This document shows positions 36,175 to 45,160 of a stretch of DNA of 64,000 nt, in pieces. The position numbers and the translations under genes are program-made. This DNA is from CAIJNA01 sp964516815 (GTDB lineage: Bacteria > Campylobacterota > Campylobacteria > Campylobacterales > Arcobacteraceae): positions 19,588 to 83,587 of the forward strand of contig CAZEXK010000004.1 in NCBI GenBank assembly GCA_964516815.1, written 5' to 3'. The notes under the pieces are model-generated. The model was not told the origin of the DNA. It searched no databases and saw only the letters and a list, made by a program, of their open reading frames with translations. The number at the start of each line of letters is the position of its first letter. The stretch's first letter is position 1.

Positions 36175-36711
36175 ATGTTAGAAGGAATACTTAGAGAGAG
36201 TATCGTAAAACAATCGACAAAACAACTTAGACGAGATGGTTATCTAATAGCTAACATTTACGGAAAAGGTATTGAAAATATCAATGCTGCTTTTAAAGTA
36301 AATGATTTTATTAGATTTATGAAAAATAAAAAAACAATTGCTTTTGAGGTAAGTGTTGGTGGTACAACACATAAAGTTGTAATTAAAGAATATCAAAAAG
36401 ACCCAGTTACAAGTGATCTAGTACATGTAGATTTACAAGTTGCTGTTCCTGGTGTAATTTCAAATTATTTAGTACCAGTTACAACTGAAGGTACTGCAAT
36501 AGGACTTAAAAATAAAGGTCTATTATCATATCACAGAAAAAGAGTAGAAGTTAAATGTACAATTGAAAACTTACCAGAATCATTTCATTTTAATGTGACT
36601 AAATTGGATACTGGTGATAATTATCTAGTAAGAGATTTAGAATTAAATGATGATGTTAAGTGTTACTTGGACCCAAGAGTACCAATTGTTGGTATCATTA
36701 AAATTAAGTAA
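36175..36711 (+). CDS. rplY: Ribosomal protein bL25 (CTC type)
   Basis: bL25 binds 5S rRNA. The protein has the longer CTC form: an N-terminal 5S-binding domain (about 1-90) with MLEGILRES and an HxVHVDLQ-like stretch, plus a C-terminal beta domain. The frame reaches back to 36139, but the ATG at 36175 has AAAAGGA at ideal spacing and gives the family N-terminus, 178 aa in all. A TAAAATTCGCG promoter-like motif lies at 36122-36132. pth follows 9 nt downstream, the standard rplY-pth pair. Confidence 0.93.
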   Translation: MLEGILRESIVKQSTKQLRRDGYLIANIYGKGIENINAAFKVNDFIRFMKNKKTIAFEVSVGGTTHKVVIKEYQKDPVTSDLVHVDLQVAVPGVISNYLVPVTTEGTAIGLKNKGLLSYHRKRVEVKCTIENLPESFHFNVTKLDTGDNYLVRDLELNDDVKCYLDPRVPIVGIIKIK

Positions 36712-36720
36712 TAATCTTTC

Positions 36721-37272
36721 ATGTACTTAATTGCAGGACTTGGTAATCCTGGCGATAAATATGCCAAAAATAGGCATAATATCGGGTTTTTAGTTATTGA
36801 TGAAATAATTAAAAACTACACTACATCAAATATAAATAATACAAACTTTCAAGCTATAGCATTTAAAGCTCCTAATATAGTGTTTGTAAAACCACAGACA
36901 TTTATGAATTTATCAGGAAAAAGTATTTTAAATATTGCTGAGTATTATAATATAGCAAATGAAAATATTGTAATTATTCATGATGATTTAGATTTACCAT
37001 TTGGAGCTATGAAGTTCAAAATAGGTGGTGGACATGGTGGACATAATGGTCTTCGTTCCATTGATTCACATATTAATAAAGACTATATAAGAGTTAGGAT
37101 TGGTATTGGTAAACCTACTAATAAAGCTGATGTTGCTAATTATGTTTTGGGCGATTTTTCTAAAGAAGAATCAAATAAATTAAACGATATTATTGTACAT
37201 GCTATTAAGGCTATTGATAAAATTCAAAAAGAAGACATAGAAAAAGTAAAATCAACTTTTACAATTAAATAA
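36721..37272 (+). CDS. pth: Peptidyl-tRNA hydrolase
   Basis: Pth recycles peptidyl-tRNA dropped from ribosomes. Family residues are visible: N9 in GLGNPGDKYAKNRHN, the catalytic H19, an asparagine in PQTFMNLSGKS near residue 67, and the aspartate in HDDLDLPFG near residue 92. Length is 183 aa, the usual size. It lies between rplY and lptG with short gaps, an arrangement conserved across Campylobacterota. Confidence 0.96.
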   Translation: MYLIAGLGNPGDKYAKNRHNIGFLVIDEIIKNYTTSNINNTNFQAIAFKAPNIVFVKPQTFMNLSGKSILNIAEYYNIANENIVIIHDDLDLPFGAMKFKIGGGHGGHNGLRSIDSHINKDYIRVRIGIGKPTNKADVANYVLGDFSKEESNKLNDIIVHAIKAIDKIQKEDIEKVKSTFTIK

Positions 37273-37286
37273 TTAAAGGTTAATAA

Positions 37287-38351
37287 TTGAAAATAATAAC
37301 AAAATATCTTTTAAAAATATATTTAAAGTTTTTTTTTATTATTTTAATTTCACTTGAATTATTTTTTGCTGGTTTTGATTATATGCAAAATGCATCATTT
37401 TTACCAAATTCAGCAAATTTACAATTGTTGTATTTACTTTACAATTCTTTTTTTATTTTAACTATAACTTTGCCATTATCTATATTGTTTGCATGGGTTA
37501 TTACACTAACAGTTTTAGTAAAAGAAAATGCTCTTGTTAGTTTTTATTCATTGGGAGTATCTAGAAGACAAGTGGTCTTACCAGTACTATTTGTATCTTT
37601 TTTCATAACATCTGTTTTAATTGGATTACAATCAACTGATTTAGCCTACTCTTATGAACAAAAAAATAAAATATTGAATAACAAGTACTTTGTAAGTGAA
37701 AAAAACAATATTCTATTAAAATACAATGATAATTTTGTTTATTTTAAAAAGTTATTTCCTTTAGAAAAAAAAGCTATAGATATACATATTTTTAAAGTTA
37801 AAAACAATCAATTAGTACAAATAATCATTGCCAAAAAAGCATATTATCAAAAAAATAGATGGTATGTAGTAGATGCAAAAATAATTACTAAATCAGAACA
37901 TATAGTTTTAGATAAATCAAAATTAAATATAACATATGAGAAATTTTTGTTTACTCTAAATGGTTTTAAACCTGAAATAATAAACAATGTTTATAAGTCA
38001 AAAGTACAATATTCAATTCCAGATGCAATTTATACAATTCAACTCTTTTCACAGCAAAATCAAAATACGAATAAAATAAAGGCTATTTTATATTCTAAAA
38101 TATTTGTTCCTTACTTTATATTACCAATATTAGTGTTGATATTTTTATATACTAAGATATCAAGTAGACTTTTTAATTCCAGTGCATTTATATCTGTTGG
38201 TATATTCTCAACACTTATAATTTGGGGAATATTCTTTTTATTGCAAAAGCTTTCTGTTGGTAATATATTAAATGCTGAGATTGCGTTGTTATTACCTCTA
38301 TTTGGTATTATTATATATACTAAAATTTATTTTGATAAGGTTACGGCATGA
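37287..38351 (+). CDS. lptG: LptF/LptG-family lipopolysaccharide export permease
   Basis: This is an inner-membrane subunit of the Lpt ABC system that pulls lipopolysaccharide out of the membrane. At 354 aa it has three helices before and three after a periplasmic beta domain (about 125-265), plus the coupling element SFYSLGVSRRQVV near residue 88. It starts at TTG after AAAGG. The Nudix gene overlaps its stop by four bases (ATGA). Whether it is LptG or LptF cannot be settled from sequence; position after pth favours the one usually called LptG here. Confidence 0.85.
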   Translation: MKIITKYLLKIYLKFFFIILISLELFFAGFDYMQNASFLPNSANLQLLYLLYNSFFILTITLPLSILFAWVITLTVLVKENALVSFYSLGVSRRQVVLPVLFVSFFITSVLIGLQSTDLAYSYEQKNKILNNKYFVSEKNNILLKYNDNFVYFKKLFPLEKKAIDIHIFKVKNNQLVQIIIAKKAYYQKNRWYVVDAKIITKSEHIVLDKSKLNITYEKFLFTLNGFKPEIINNVYKSKVQYSIPDAIYTIQLFSQQNQNTNKIKAILYSKIFVPYFILPILVLIFLYTKISSRLFNSSAFISVGIFSTLIIWGIFFLLQKLSVGNILNAEIALLLPLFGIIIYTKIYFDKVTA

Positions 38352-38782
38352 TTATTGAAACCGTTAATGCTTATGGCGTATGTTTATATAAAAAACATAA
38401 AAATACACACTATATATTGTTATGTAAATCCGTACTTAGTAAAAATAAATGGGGATTACTCAAAGGTGTTCAAGAAGAGTTTGAAAACAATAAACAAACA
38501 GCTATTCGTGAATTTTTTGAAGAATCTAGTATAAAAATTAATGCTAAAAAATTAGGAAATTATTATTATGAAGAAAATGAAGATAAAAATATTGGCATAT
38601 ATATGTCAAATGCAAAATTTGTTAAAAGTTTAGATACTTATTTTATTGATGATATTTTAAAAGAAGAATATTTATGTAAAGAAAACTCTCAAGTAAAATT
38701 TTTTGATATTTTAGATCTTCCTCCTATTAAGAAAAAACAAGTAAATATTATAAAAAATATTGTAAAAGATATTAATCACTAA
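38348..38782 (+). CDS. Nudix hydrolase
   Basis: A 144-aa Nudix-fold protein. The Nudix box runs from about residue 39 (GVQEEFE...REFFEESSI) with the metal-binding REFFEE intact; the glycine normally found after EE is serine. The overall look (acting early on GLLKG, short C-terminus) resembles bis(5'-nucleosyl)-tetraphosphatase-type Nudix proteins, but the substrate is not predictable. It is translationally coupled to lptG by an ATGA overlap. Confidence 0.82.
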   Translation: MIIETVNAYGVCLYKKHKNTHYILLCKSVLSKNKWGLLKGVQEEFENNKQTAIREFFEESSIKINAKKLGNYYYEENEDKNIGIYMSNAKFVKSLDTYFIDDILKEEYLCKENSQVKFFDILDLPPIKKKQVNIIKNIVKDINH

Positions 38783-38815
38783 GTCCCAACATATCTTACA
38801 TTTGCTATAATTTTA

Positions 38816-38821
38816 TCAAAT
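38816..38821 (+). promoter_or_regulatory. -10 box of the metY-metX-xseB operon
   Basis: A perfect TATAAT with preceding GC, 21 nt before the metY ATG; AAGGA follows as ribosome-binding site. No riboswitch-like structure is visible in this short leader. Confidence 0.55.
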
Positions 38822-38842
38822 TAAAAATATAAGGAATATATT

Positions 38843-40102
38843 ATGAACTCACAAACAGATGCATTACATTTTGGATATGAAAAAGACTCACAATCCACCA
38901 TGGCTGTTCCTATTTATATGAGTACTGCTTATGAGTTTAGAAATAGTGAACATGCTGCTAATTTATTTGCATTAAAAGAACTTGGAAACATATATACAAG
39001 ACTTATGAATCCTACAAATGCAGTATTTGAAAAACGATTTGCTCAAGTTGAAGGTGGAATTGCTGCAATCTCTACGGCTAGTGGTATGAGTGCTATATTT
39101 TCAACCATAGTAAATTTATGTGAAGCAGGGGACAATATTTTGGTTGCTTCGTCTGTTTATGGTGGTACATCTACTTTAACAAATTATACAATTAAAAGAA
39201 TGGGAATTAGTACAAGAAAATTTGATGTATCAAATCCAGTAAATTTAGAAGAATTAATTGATGAAAAAACAAAATTGATATTATTTGAATCGTTATCAAA
39301 TCCAGGTGTTGAAGTTGCTGATTTTGATAAAATTACTAAAGTAGCCAATAAACATAAAATAATAACAGTTGTTGATAATACAGTAGCTACTGCATTTTTG
39401 TGTAAACCTTTAGAATTATCTTGTGATGTAGTTGTTCATAGTACTTCTAAATATACGGGTGGTCAAGGTTTAGCTTTAGGTGGTATAATAGTTGAGGGTG
39501 CTTTATGTGAAGCAAAAATACAAGGTAACTCAAGATATCAACACTTTAATGAACCAGATGATTCTTATCATGGTTTAGTATATGCAGAACTTCCTTTCCC
39601 ATCTTTTATTATGAGAATATTACTTTGCGTGTTAAGAGATTTAGGTGCAACTGCTAGTCCTTTCAACTCTTGGTTAATGATACAAGGTCTAGAAACTTTG
39701 GCATTGAGAATAAAAGAACATAGTAAAAATGCTTTAGCATTGGCAGAATTTCTTCAATCACATGAAAAAGTAAAAAAAGTTAATTATCCTTTACTACAAA
39801 GTGATTCAAATTATCAAAGAGCAAAAAAATATTTTAACGGTGGTGCTAGTGGCTTATTGAGTTTTGTTGTTGATGATTTTGATACAGCAGTAAAAATTGC
39901 TGATAGTACAGAAATATTTTCTGTAGTTGTGAATATAGGAGATAGTAAATCTTTAATAGTACATCCTGCTTCAACAACTCATCAACAACTATCAAAAAAA
40001 GAATTAGAAGCATCAGGAATAAGTGATTCTTTAGTTCGTATTTCTGCTGGTTTGGAAAATATAGATGACTTGATTGCTGATTTAACAAAAGCACTAGGAT
40101 AA
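38843..40102 (+). CDS. metY: O-acetylhomoserine sulfhydrylase
   Basis: This PLP enzyme makes homocysteine directly from O-acetylhomoserine and sulfide in methionine synthesis. At 419 aa it matches the long MetY form of the Cys/Met-metabolism family. The PLP lysine is K203 in HSTSKYTGG, and the cofactor ring element is VDNTVATAFLCKPLE. Metabolically it sits right: metX, which makes its substrate, follows 12 nt downstream. Confidence 0.94.
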   Translation: MNSQTDALHFGYEKDSQSTMAVPIYMSTAYEFRNSEHAANLFALKELGNIYTRLMNPTNAVFEKRFAQVEGGIAAISTASGMSAIFSTIVNLCEAGDNILVASSVYGGTSTLTNYTIKRMGISTRKFDVSNPVNLEELIDEKTKLILFESLSNPGVEVADFDKITKVANKHKIITVVDNTVATAFLCKPLELSCDVVVHSTSKYTGGQGLALGGIIVEGALCEAKIQGNSRYQHFNEPDDSYHGLVYAELPFPSFIMRILLCVLRDLGATASPFNSWLMIQGLETLALRIKEHSKNALALAEFLQSHEKVKKVNYPLLQSDSNYQRAKKYFNGGASGLLSFVVDDFDTAVKIADSTEIFSVVVNIGDSKSLIVHPASTTHQQLSKKELEASGISDSLVRISAGLENIDDLIADLTKALG

Positions 40103-40114
40103 AAATCAATATAT

Positions 40115-41212
40115 ATGAAAATTACAACAAGCAAAGCTGTATTTGAAGAACCTTTATATCTTGAAAGTGGTAGAATTTTACCAAGATATGAAATTGTTTA
40201 TGAAACATATGGAAAATTAAATAAAAACAAATCAAATGTGATAGTTATTTGTCATGCATTAAGTGGTTCGCATCATGCTGCTGGATATTATGAAGGTAAT
40301 AGAAAAGCAGGGTGGTGGAATGACTTAATTGGAGAGAATAAAGCAATTGATACAAATAAATATTTTGTAATTTGTATGAATAATTTAGGTTCATCTTTTG
40401 GATCAACATCACCTATGAGTATAAACCCAGATACAAAAGAAACATACAGATTAAAATTTCCCGTTCTAACTATAACTGATATTGTAAAAGCTCAAGTAAA
40501 CGTACTTAATAGTTTAGATATTTTTGAAGTTAAAGCAATAATAGGTGGTAGTATGGGTGGTATGCAAGCCTTATGTTATGCTATTGAATATCCCAATTTC
40601 GCACAAAATATTATTATGTTAGCTTCAACCTCATATACAAGACCATGGGCAATTGCCTTTAATAAGATTACAGTTGAAGCTATTAGGTCTGACAAAGACT
40701 TTAAAGATGGATATTATGATGTAAATAGTATAAAAGAAAATGGATTAAATGGATTAGCTATTGGAAGAATGGCTGGACATATTTCTTATTTATCACCAAG
40801 TAGTATGGATGAGAAATTTTCTAGAAAATATGTAAATCAAGATGGATTATATGAATTATTTGGTAGATTTGAAGTTGAAAGATACTTAGAATACAATGGA
40901 TATAATTTCCCTTATAATTTTGATCCTTTATCGTATATATATATTGTAAAAACAATGAATATATTTAATGCGGCTAGAGGTAGTGATAAACTAGATGAAA
41001 GTTTAGCAAAGATAAAATCTCAATTGCACCTTTTTTCTTTTTCAGGAGATATGTTATTTAGACCTGAAGAAATGAAAGAAATTTTTGATATTATGAAAAA
41101 GTCAGACAAGCAAAATGTCTTTTATGAAGAGATACAAAGTACTTATGGACATGATGCATTTTTAGTTGAAGTAGAAAAATTCGAAAAACAAATTCGAAAA
41201 ATATTAGGATAA
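40115..41212 (+). CDS. metX: Homoserine O-acetyltransferase
   Basis: This alpha/beta-hydrolase-fold enzyme acetylates homoserine for the direct sulfhydrylation route. The nucleophile is S146 in GGSMGGMQAL; the catalytic histidine lies in YGHDAFL near the C-terminus, and an aspartate in FSGDMLF near residue 310. Length is 365 aa, as usual. It forms an operon with metY upstream and xseB 3 nt downstream. Confidence 0.94.
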   Translation: MKITTSKAVFEEPLYLESGRILPRYEIVYETYGKLNKNKSNVIVICHALSGSHHAAGYYEGNRKAGWWNDLIGENKAIDTNKYFVICMNNLGSSFGSTSPMSINPDTKETYRLKFPVLTITDIVKAQVNVLNSLDIFEVKAIIGGSMGGMQALCYAIEYPNFAQNIIMLASTSYTRPWAIAFNKITVEAIRSDKDFKDGYYDVNSIKENGLNGLAIGRMAGHISYLSPSSMDEKFSRKYVNQDGLYELFGRFEVERYLEYNGYNFPYNFDPLSYIYIVKTMNIFNAARGSDKLDESLAKIKSQLHLFSFSGDMLFRPEEMKEIFDIMKKSDKQNVFYEEIQSTYGHDAFLVEVEKFEKQIRKILG

Positions 41213-41215
41213 AAC

Positions 41216-41407
41216 ATGAAAAAAGAAGAAGAAATTAGTTTTGAGGACAAAATTACAGAAGCAAAAAAACATTTGGAAAAATTAATGAATCCAGATATTA
41301 CTTTGTCAAACAGTGTAAAAGAGTATAAAGAGGGACTAAAACAGTTAGAAATTGCTCAAAAGCTTCTAGATGATGCTAAGCTTCATTTTGAAGTTATTGA
41401 ACAATGA
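41216..41407 (+). CDS. xseB: Exodeoxyribonuclease VII, small subunit
   Basis: A 63-aa helical protein with the XseB core: SFEDKITEAKKHLEKLMNPDITLSNSVKEYKEG, then a second helix ending in KLHFEVIE. XseB multiplies around XseA to form the single-strand exonuclease. xseA is not in this window. It starts 3 nt after metX and its stop lies 1 nt from the convergent xerH stop. Confidence 0.9.
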   Translation: MKKEEEISFEDKITEAKKHLEKLMNPDITLSNSVKEYKEGLKQLEIAQKLLDDAKLHFEVIEQ

Positions 41408-41408
41408 T

Positions 41409-42461
41409 TTATATTAAATCTGTAGTCTTTTTTAATCTATTTGTATCAAAATGAGTATATATTCTAGAAGTATTAATATCAGCATGTCCAAGTGCTTCTT
41501 GGACAAGTATTAAATCTTGATGTTTATTGTATAAAAGAGTGGCAAAACTATGTCTTAACATATGAGCTCCATTTTTTTCTTTTCTAATTCCACAACTTAA
41601 TAAAATCTTTTCAACCGTACGACTAATATAGCTTTGAGTTAATGGTTTTGCTTTAGAGTTACATAATAATAAGTTATTTTCACATGATCTTAAGTCCATC
41701 CATTGCTTCAAATCATCCTGTATTACACTTGCTTTTATCATAACTACGCGTGGCTTATTACCTTTACCTCTTATTTGAAGTAAATATACATCTTTTTCTT
41801 GAAATAAATCTTTTATTTTTAAATTTATGGCTTCAGATACTCTAATACCAGTATATAAAATAATTTTAATGATTAATTTATTTCTAGCTTTTATTTTGTT
41901 TGAGAATTTATAAGTATCTAAATGTGATATAAAAGTATCAATTTCAATTTTATTCATAAAAGAGGGTAGTTTAGTACCTTTATTACCACCCAGTCCTCCC
42001 CAATTTTTTAATTGAATATTGTATAAATATACATTGTTACTTGAGGATTCATTTTGCCTATCTATATATGAAAAAAAATTTACAATAGCTATTTTATGGT
42101 TCTTTTTAGTAGCATCTGATAAGCCACTTGTACTTGTGGCTAAAAAGTCACTTAAAATATCTTCATCTATGTCTTTCATTGTGTAAATATTTAAATCTCT
42201 TATATAGTTATACAATTTGTATATAGGGTTAAAATATGTATTAATTCCAGCTAGTCCAATATTTCTTGCTTGTTTTACTATGGTTTTTAATTCTTCTATA
42301 TCATTTGTGCCGTTAACTAACATTTTTAATATATTAGATAGACTGTCTTTATCACTTACGCTGCTATTTGATAATGATGTTAATTTACTTCTTATAAAGC
42401 GTTCACACCAAAATAACATTGTTTTATTTATATCATTATGATAATCTATATTGTACTTCAT
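41409..42461 (-). CDS. xerH: Tyrosine recombinase XerH
   Basis: This site-specific recombinase resolves chromosome dimers at the difH site in Campylobacterota, which use one Xer protein. The catalytic set is complete: R207 in YTGIRVSE, K233 in RGKGNKPRV, H300 and R303 in HMLRHSFA, H326 in LGHADINTS, and Y335 in RIYTHF. The SAM-like core-binding domain occupies about 70-165. At 350 aa it matches XerH rather than the shorter XerC/D (about 300 aa). A strong inverted repeat resembling its target lies just upstream at 42496-42515. Confidence 0.93.
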   Translation of the reverse strand: MKYNIDYHNDINKTMLFWCERFIRSKLTSLSNSSVSDKDSLSNILKMLVNGTNDIEELKTIVKQARNIGLAGINTYFNPIYKLYNYIRDLNIYTMKDIDEDILSDFLATSTSGLSDATKKNHKIAIVNFFSYIDRQNESSSNNVYLYNIQLKNWGGLGGNKGTKLPSFMNKIEIDTFISHLDTYKFSNKIKARNKLIIKIILYTGIRVSEAINLKIKDLFQEKDVYLLQIRGKGNKPRVVMIKASVIQDDLKQWMDLRSCENNLLLCNSKAKPLTQSYISRTVEKILLSCGIRKEKNGAHMLRHSFATLLYNKHQDLILVQEALGHADINTSRIYTHFDTNRLKKTTDLI

Positions 42462-42495
42462 ATTTATCCTTTTTAGTAATTATATCATAATTGTC

Positions 42496-42515
42496 TTGAA
42501 AACTATAATTTTCAA
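42496..42515. other. dif: Candidate difH (XerH recombination) site
   Basis: A perfect inverted repeat, TTGAAAA and TTTTCAA, flanks a six-base centre CTATAA. Xer sites have this form: two recombinase arms around a 6-bp crossover region. It lies 35 bp upstream of the xerH start and 23 bp from the end of the neighbouring gene. The sequence resembles my recollection of the TTGAAAA...TTTTCAA core of Campylobacter difH. If right, it marks the replication terminus; plus-strand genes approach from the left and minus-strand genes from the right, as expected near a terminus. Confidence 0.65.
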
Positions 42516-42537
42516 ACTGTTATGTGTTTTAACTAGA

Positions 42538-43992
42538 CTAGTACCCTAACACATTAATATAATTAGCATTAGAATCTTGTGTACCAGTAAGCATAGAGCC
42601 TTGTTTTTTTAAAAATTGTATGTATTCTATTATTTCTTTATTTATTCTTTCTCCTGGAGTAATTATTGGTATACCTGGAGGATATGCCATTATAAACTCA
42701 GCGCTAACATCTCCTTGACAATCTTCTAGTAGTTTTTTTCTTTTATGAGAATAAAAAGCATCTCTTGGACTAACTATGACTTCAGGATTATGTAAAGTAA
42801 CTTTATTTAATATTAAAGCTTTATTTTGATTTTTTTGTGATATTTGTTTTAGAGCAAATATTAGTTTATTTATATTTTCTTTTGTATCACCTATACTTAA
42901 TACAGCTAAGGTGTTATATGCATCCCCAAATTCCATTTGTATATTATACTCATCTCTTAAGATATCATACACTTCAAAGCCTGTTAACCCAATGTCGTTA
43001 ACTTTTATTGATAATTTTGTTTCATCAAAACCATAAGTACTATCATCTGTGTTAAGTAACTCCAGCCCAAACGAACTAAGTCCTCTTATTTTATTTATTT
43101 CTATTCTTGCATATCTTGAAAGTTCTAATACTCTTTTAAATTCTTTTCGTCCATTTATAGCTAAATTTTTTCTAGCAACATCCAAACTAGCCATAAGAAG
43201 ATATGATGCACTAGTTGTTTGCATCATATTAAGTATAGTTTTTATATGATTAGTACTTATATTTTCATTTCTTATAAGTAAAATAGAACTTTGAGTGAGT
43301 GAACCACCAGTTTTATGCATGCTAATTGTACTTATATCAGCCTTAGCATTCATGGCTGATACAGGAAAACTATCATTAAAGTTCAAATGTGAACCATGTG
43401 CTTCATCTACAAGCACTAACATATTATATTTATGTGCATAATTTACTATTTTTTTAATATCTGTACAAAAACCATAATATGTTGGATTTGTTATTAGTAT
43501 AGCTTTTGCATCTAAGTTTTCATCAATTGTTTTTTTTACATTTTGGAAACTTACATTAAATGCTATGCCTAAATCATTGTTAATATTTGGTTGAATATAA
43601 GCAGGTATGGCATCTGCTAGTATTAAACCATTTATAGCACTTCTGTGTACATTTCTTGGTAATATTATCTTGTCTCCAGGACTGCAAGCAGCCATTATCA
43701 TAGCTTGAATACCAGCTGTTGTTCCATTTACCAAAAAAAATGCATCTGTGGCATTAAATAAACTAGCAGCTAATTGCTCAGCTTCTTTTATAATACCAAT
43801 TGGATTTGATAAGTTATCAAGTGGTTTAGATGAGTTAACATCTACTTGCATAATAGTATCACCAAAATAATCAGTAAATTCTCTAAGCCCTCTTCCTTGT
43901 TTATGTCCTGGCACGTCAAAAGGAATTATTTTTTTTTCATGATAATTTTTCATAGCTTCAAATAAAGGCATCTTATTTTGATTTTTTTGCAC
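42538..43992 (-). CDS. speA: PLP-dependent (fold I) amino acid decarboxylase, SpeA-like
   Basis: A basic amino acid decarboxylase resembling the short Bacillus SpeA arginine decarboxylase. It shows PFDVPGHKQGRG near residue 23, NGTTAGIQAM near 90, VDEAHGSHLNF with D196 and H199, and the PLP lysine K227 in SMHKTGGSLTQSS. The C-terminal domain (YPPGIPIITPGE) is complete. The frame opens at 44019, but the GTG at 43992 follows AGGA at good spacing, giving 484 aa, and sits one base past the nspC stop (TAGTGTG), so the two are coupled. Substrate could be arginine or lysine. Context points to polyamine precursor supply. Confidence 0.85.
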   Translation of the reverse strand: MQKNQNKMPLFEAMKNYHEKKIIPFDVPGHKQGRGLREFTDYFGDTIMQVDVNSSKPLDNLSNPIGIIKEAEQLAASLFNATDAFFLVNGTTAGIQAMIMAACSPGDKIILPRNVHRSAINGLILADAIPAYIQPNINNDLGIAFNVSFQNVKKTIDENLDAKAILITNPTYYGFCTDIKKIVNYAHKYNMLVLVDEAHGSHLNFNDSFPVSAMNAKADISTISMHKTGGSLTQSSILLIRNENISTNHIKTILNMMQTTSASYLLMASLDVARKNLAINGRKEFKRVLELSRYARIEINKIRGLSSFGLELLNTDDSTYGFDETKLSIKVNDIGLTGFEVYDILRDEYNIQMEFGDAYNTLAVLSIGDTKENINKLIFALKQISQKNQNKALILNKVTLHNPEVIVSPRDAFYSHKRKKLLEDCQGDVSAEFIMAYPPGIPIITPGERINKEIIEYIQFLKKQGSMLTGTQDSNANYINVLGY

Positions 43993-43993
43993 A

Positions 43994-45160
43994 CTAATTC
44001 CTATTTTTATAGTCATCATAAGAAAATGTCTTTTTTACTACTATATTTTTATTCTCATCAATAATCGCCAAATTTGGTAGTTTTATCCCATTGAATGTTG
44101 TATTTTTTACTATAGTATAATGTATCATATCTTCAAAAATTATTTTATCTCCTATTTCTAATTTCTCTTTGAAAGAATAATCTCCCATAATATCACCTGC
44201 TAAGCAAGTGTTACCTGCTAATTTGTATACAAAGTTATATTTATTTATATCTTTACTAGCATCTCTTACATCTGCTTTATATGGCATGATGAGAGTATCT
44301 GGCATGTGTGCTTCAGCACTTGTATCTAAAACAGCTATATTCATTTCATTGTGAACAATGTCCAAAACACTAGTTAGTAAAAAGCCAGTTTTCCATCCTA
44401 TTGCTTCACCTGGTTCTAATATTACTTCTATATTTGGATATTTTTGTTTAAATTCTTTTATTATTTTTATAAGTAAATTGACATCATAATCATCTCTTGT
44501 AATATGATGCCCTCCTCCAAAATTTATCCATTTTAACTGAGAAAAATAAACAGAAAAGTTTTCTTCAAACTTTTCTAATACTTTTTTTAAATCAAGCGCA
44601 TTTTGTTCAAATAAGGCATGAAAATGAAAACCATCAATATCTGAAAGTATATTTTGATTAATTAATAATTCTTTATGAAAATTTTCTTTAGTAATACCTA
44701 ATCTACTATACGTAGAGCATGGGTCATATATATTAGTACTTACACTTGATACTTCAGGATTTATTCTAAGTCCCAATGAATTTTTATTTTTAGTTTTGTT
44801 TTTAAAGCTTTTATATTGAGAAAAACTATTAAAGACAATGAAATCAGAAATATTAACAATTTGTTCAAATTCATCATGTTTAAATGCAACACTAAATGTA
44901 TGTATTTGTTTTGCATCATAATCATTAGCATACATGGCTTCATGCAAGCCACTAGCACAAACACCATCAAGGTATTTCATAACTAAAGGCATAAATGGAC
45001 TAAAAGCGAAACCTTTTAATGCTAATAAGATTTTTGCTCCACTTTGTATTTTTATTTTTTTCAATAACTTTAAATTTTTTGTTAATAAAGATTGATTACA
45101 AATATAACATGGAGTTTGTATATTTTTTAAGTTTTGTATTAAAGCTCTATTATTTTCCAC
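43994..45160 (-). CDS. nspC: Carboxynorspermidine/carboxyspermidine decarboxylase
   Basis: NspC decarboxylates carboxyspermidine or carboxynorspermidine in the aspartate-semialdehyde route to polyamines. The alanine-racemase-fold PLP lysine is K49 in LLALKGFAF. HFHALFEQ near residue 185, the phosphate-binding FGGGHHIT near 233 and EPGEAIGW near 265 are visible, and a late CLAGD holds the catalytic cysteine. Length is 388 aa. Its start overlaps the dehydrogenase gene upstream by 22 bases. Confidence 0.92.
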   Translation of the reverse strand: MENNRALIQNLKNIQTPCYICNQSLLTKNLKLLKKIKIQSGAKILLALKGFAFSPFMPLVMKYLDGVCASGLHEAMYANDYDAKQIHTFSVAFKHDEFEQIVNISDFIVFNSFSQYKSFKNKTKNKNSLGLRINPEVSSVSTNIYDPCSTYSRLGITKENFHKELLINQNILSDIDGFHFHALFEQNALDLKKVLEKFEENFSVYFSQLKWINFGGGHHITRDDYDVNLLIKIIKEFKQKYPNIEVILEPGEAIGWKTGFLLTSVLDIVHNEMNIAVLDTSAEAHMPDTLIMPYKADVRDASKDINKYNFVYKLAGNTCLAGDIMGDYSFKEKLEIGDKIIFEDMIHYTIVKNTTFNGIKLPNLAIIDENKNIVVKKTFSYDDYKNRN

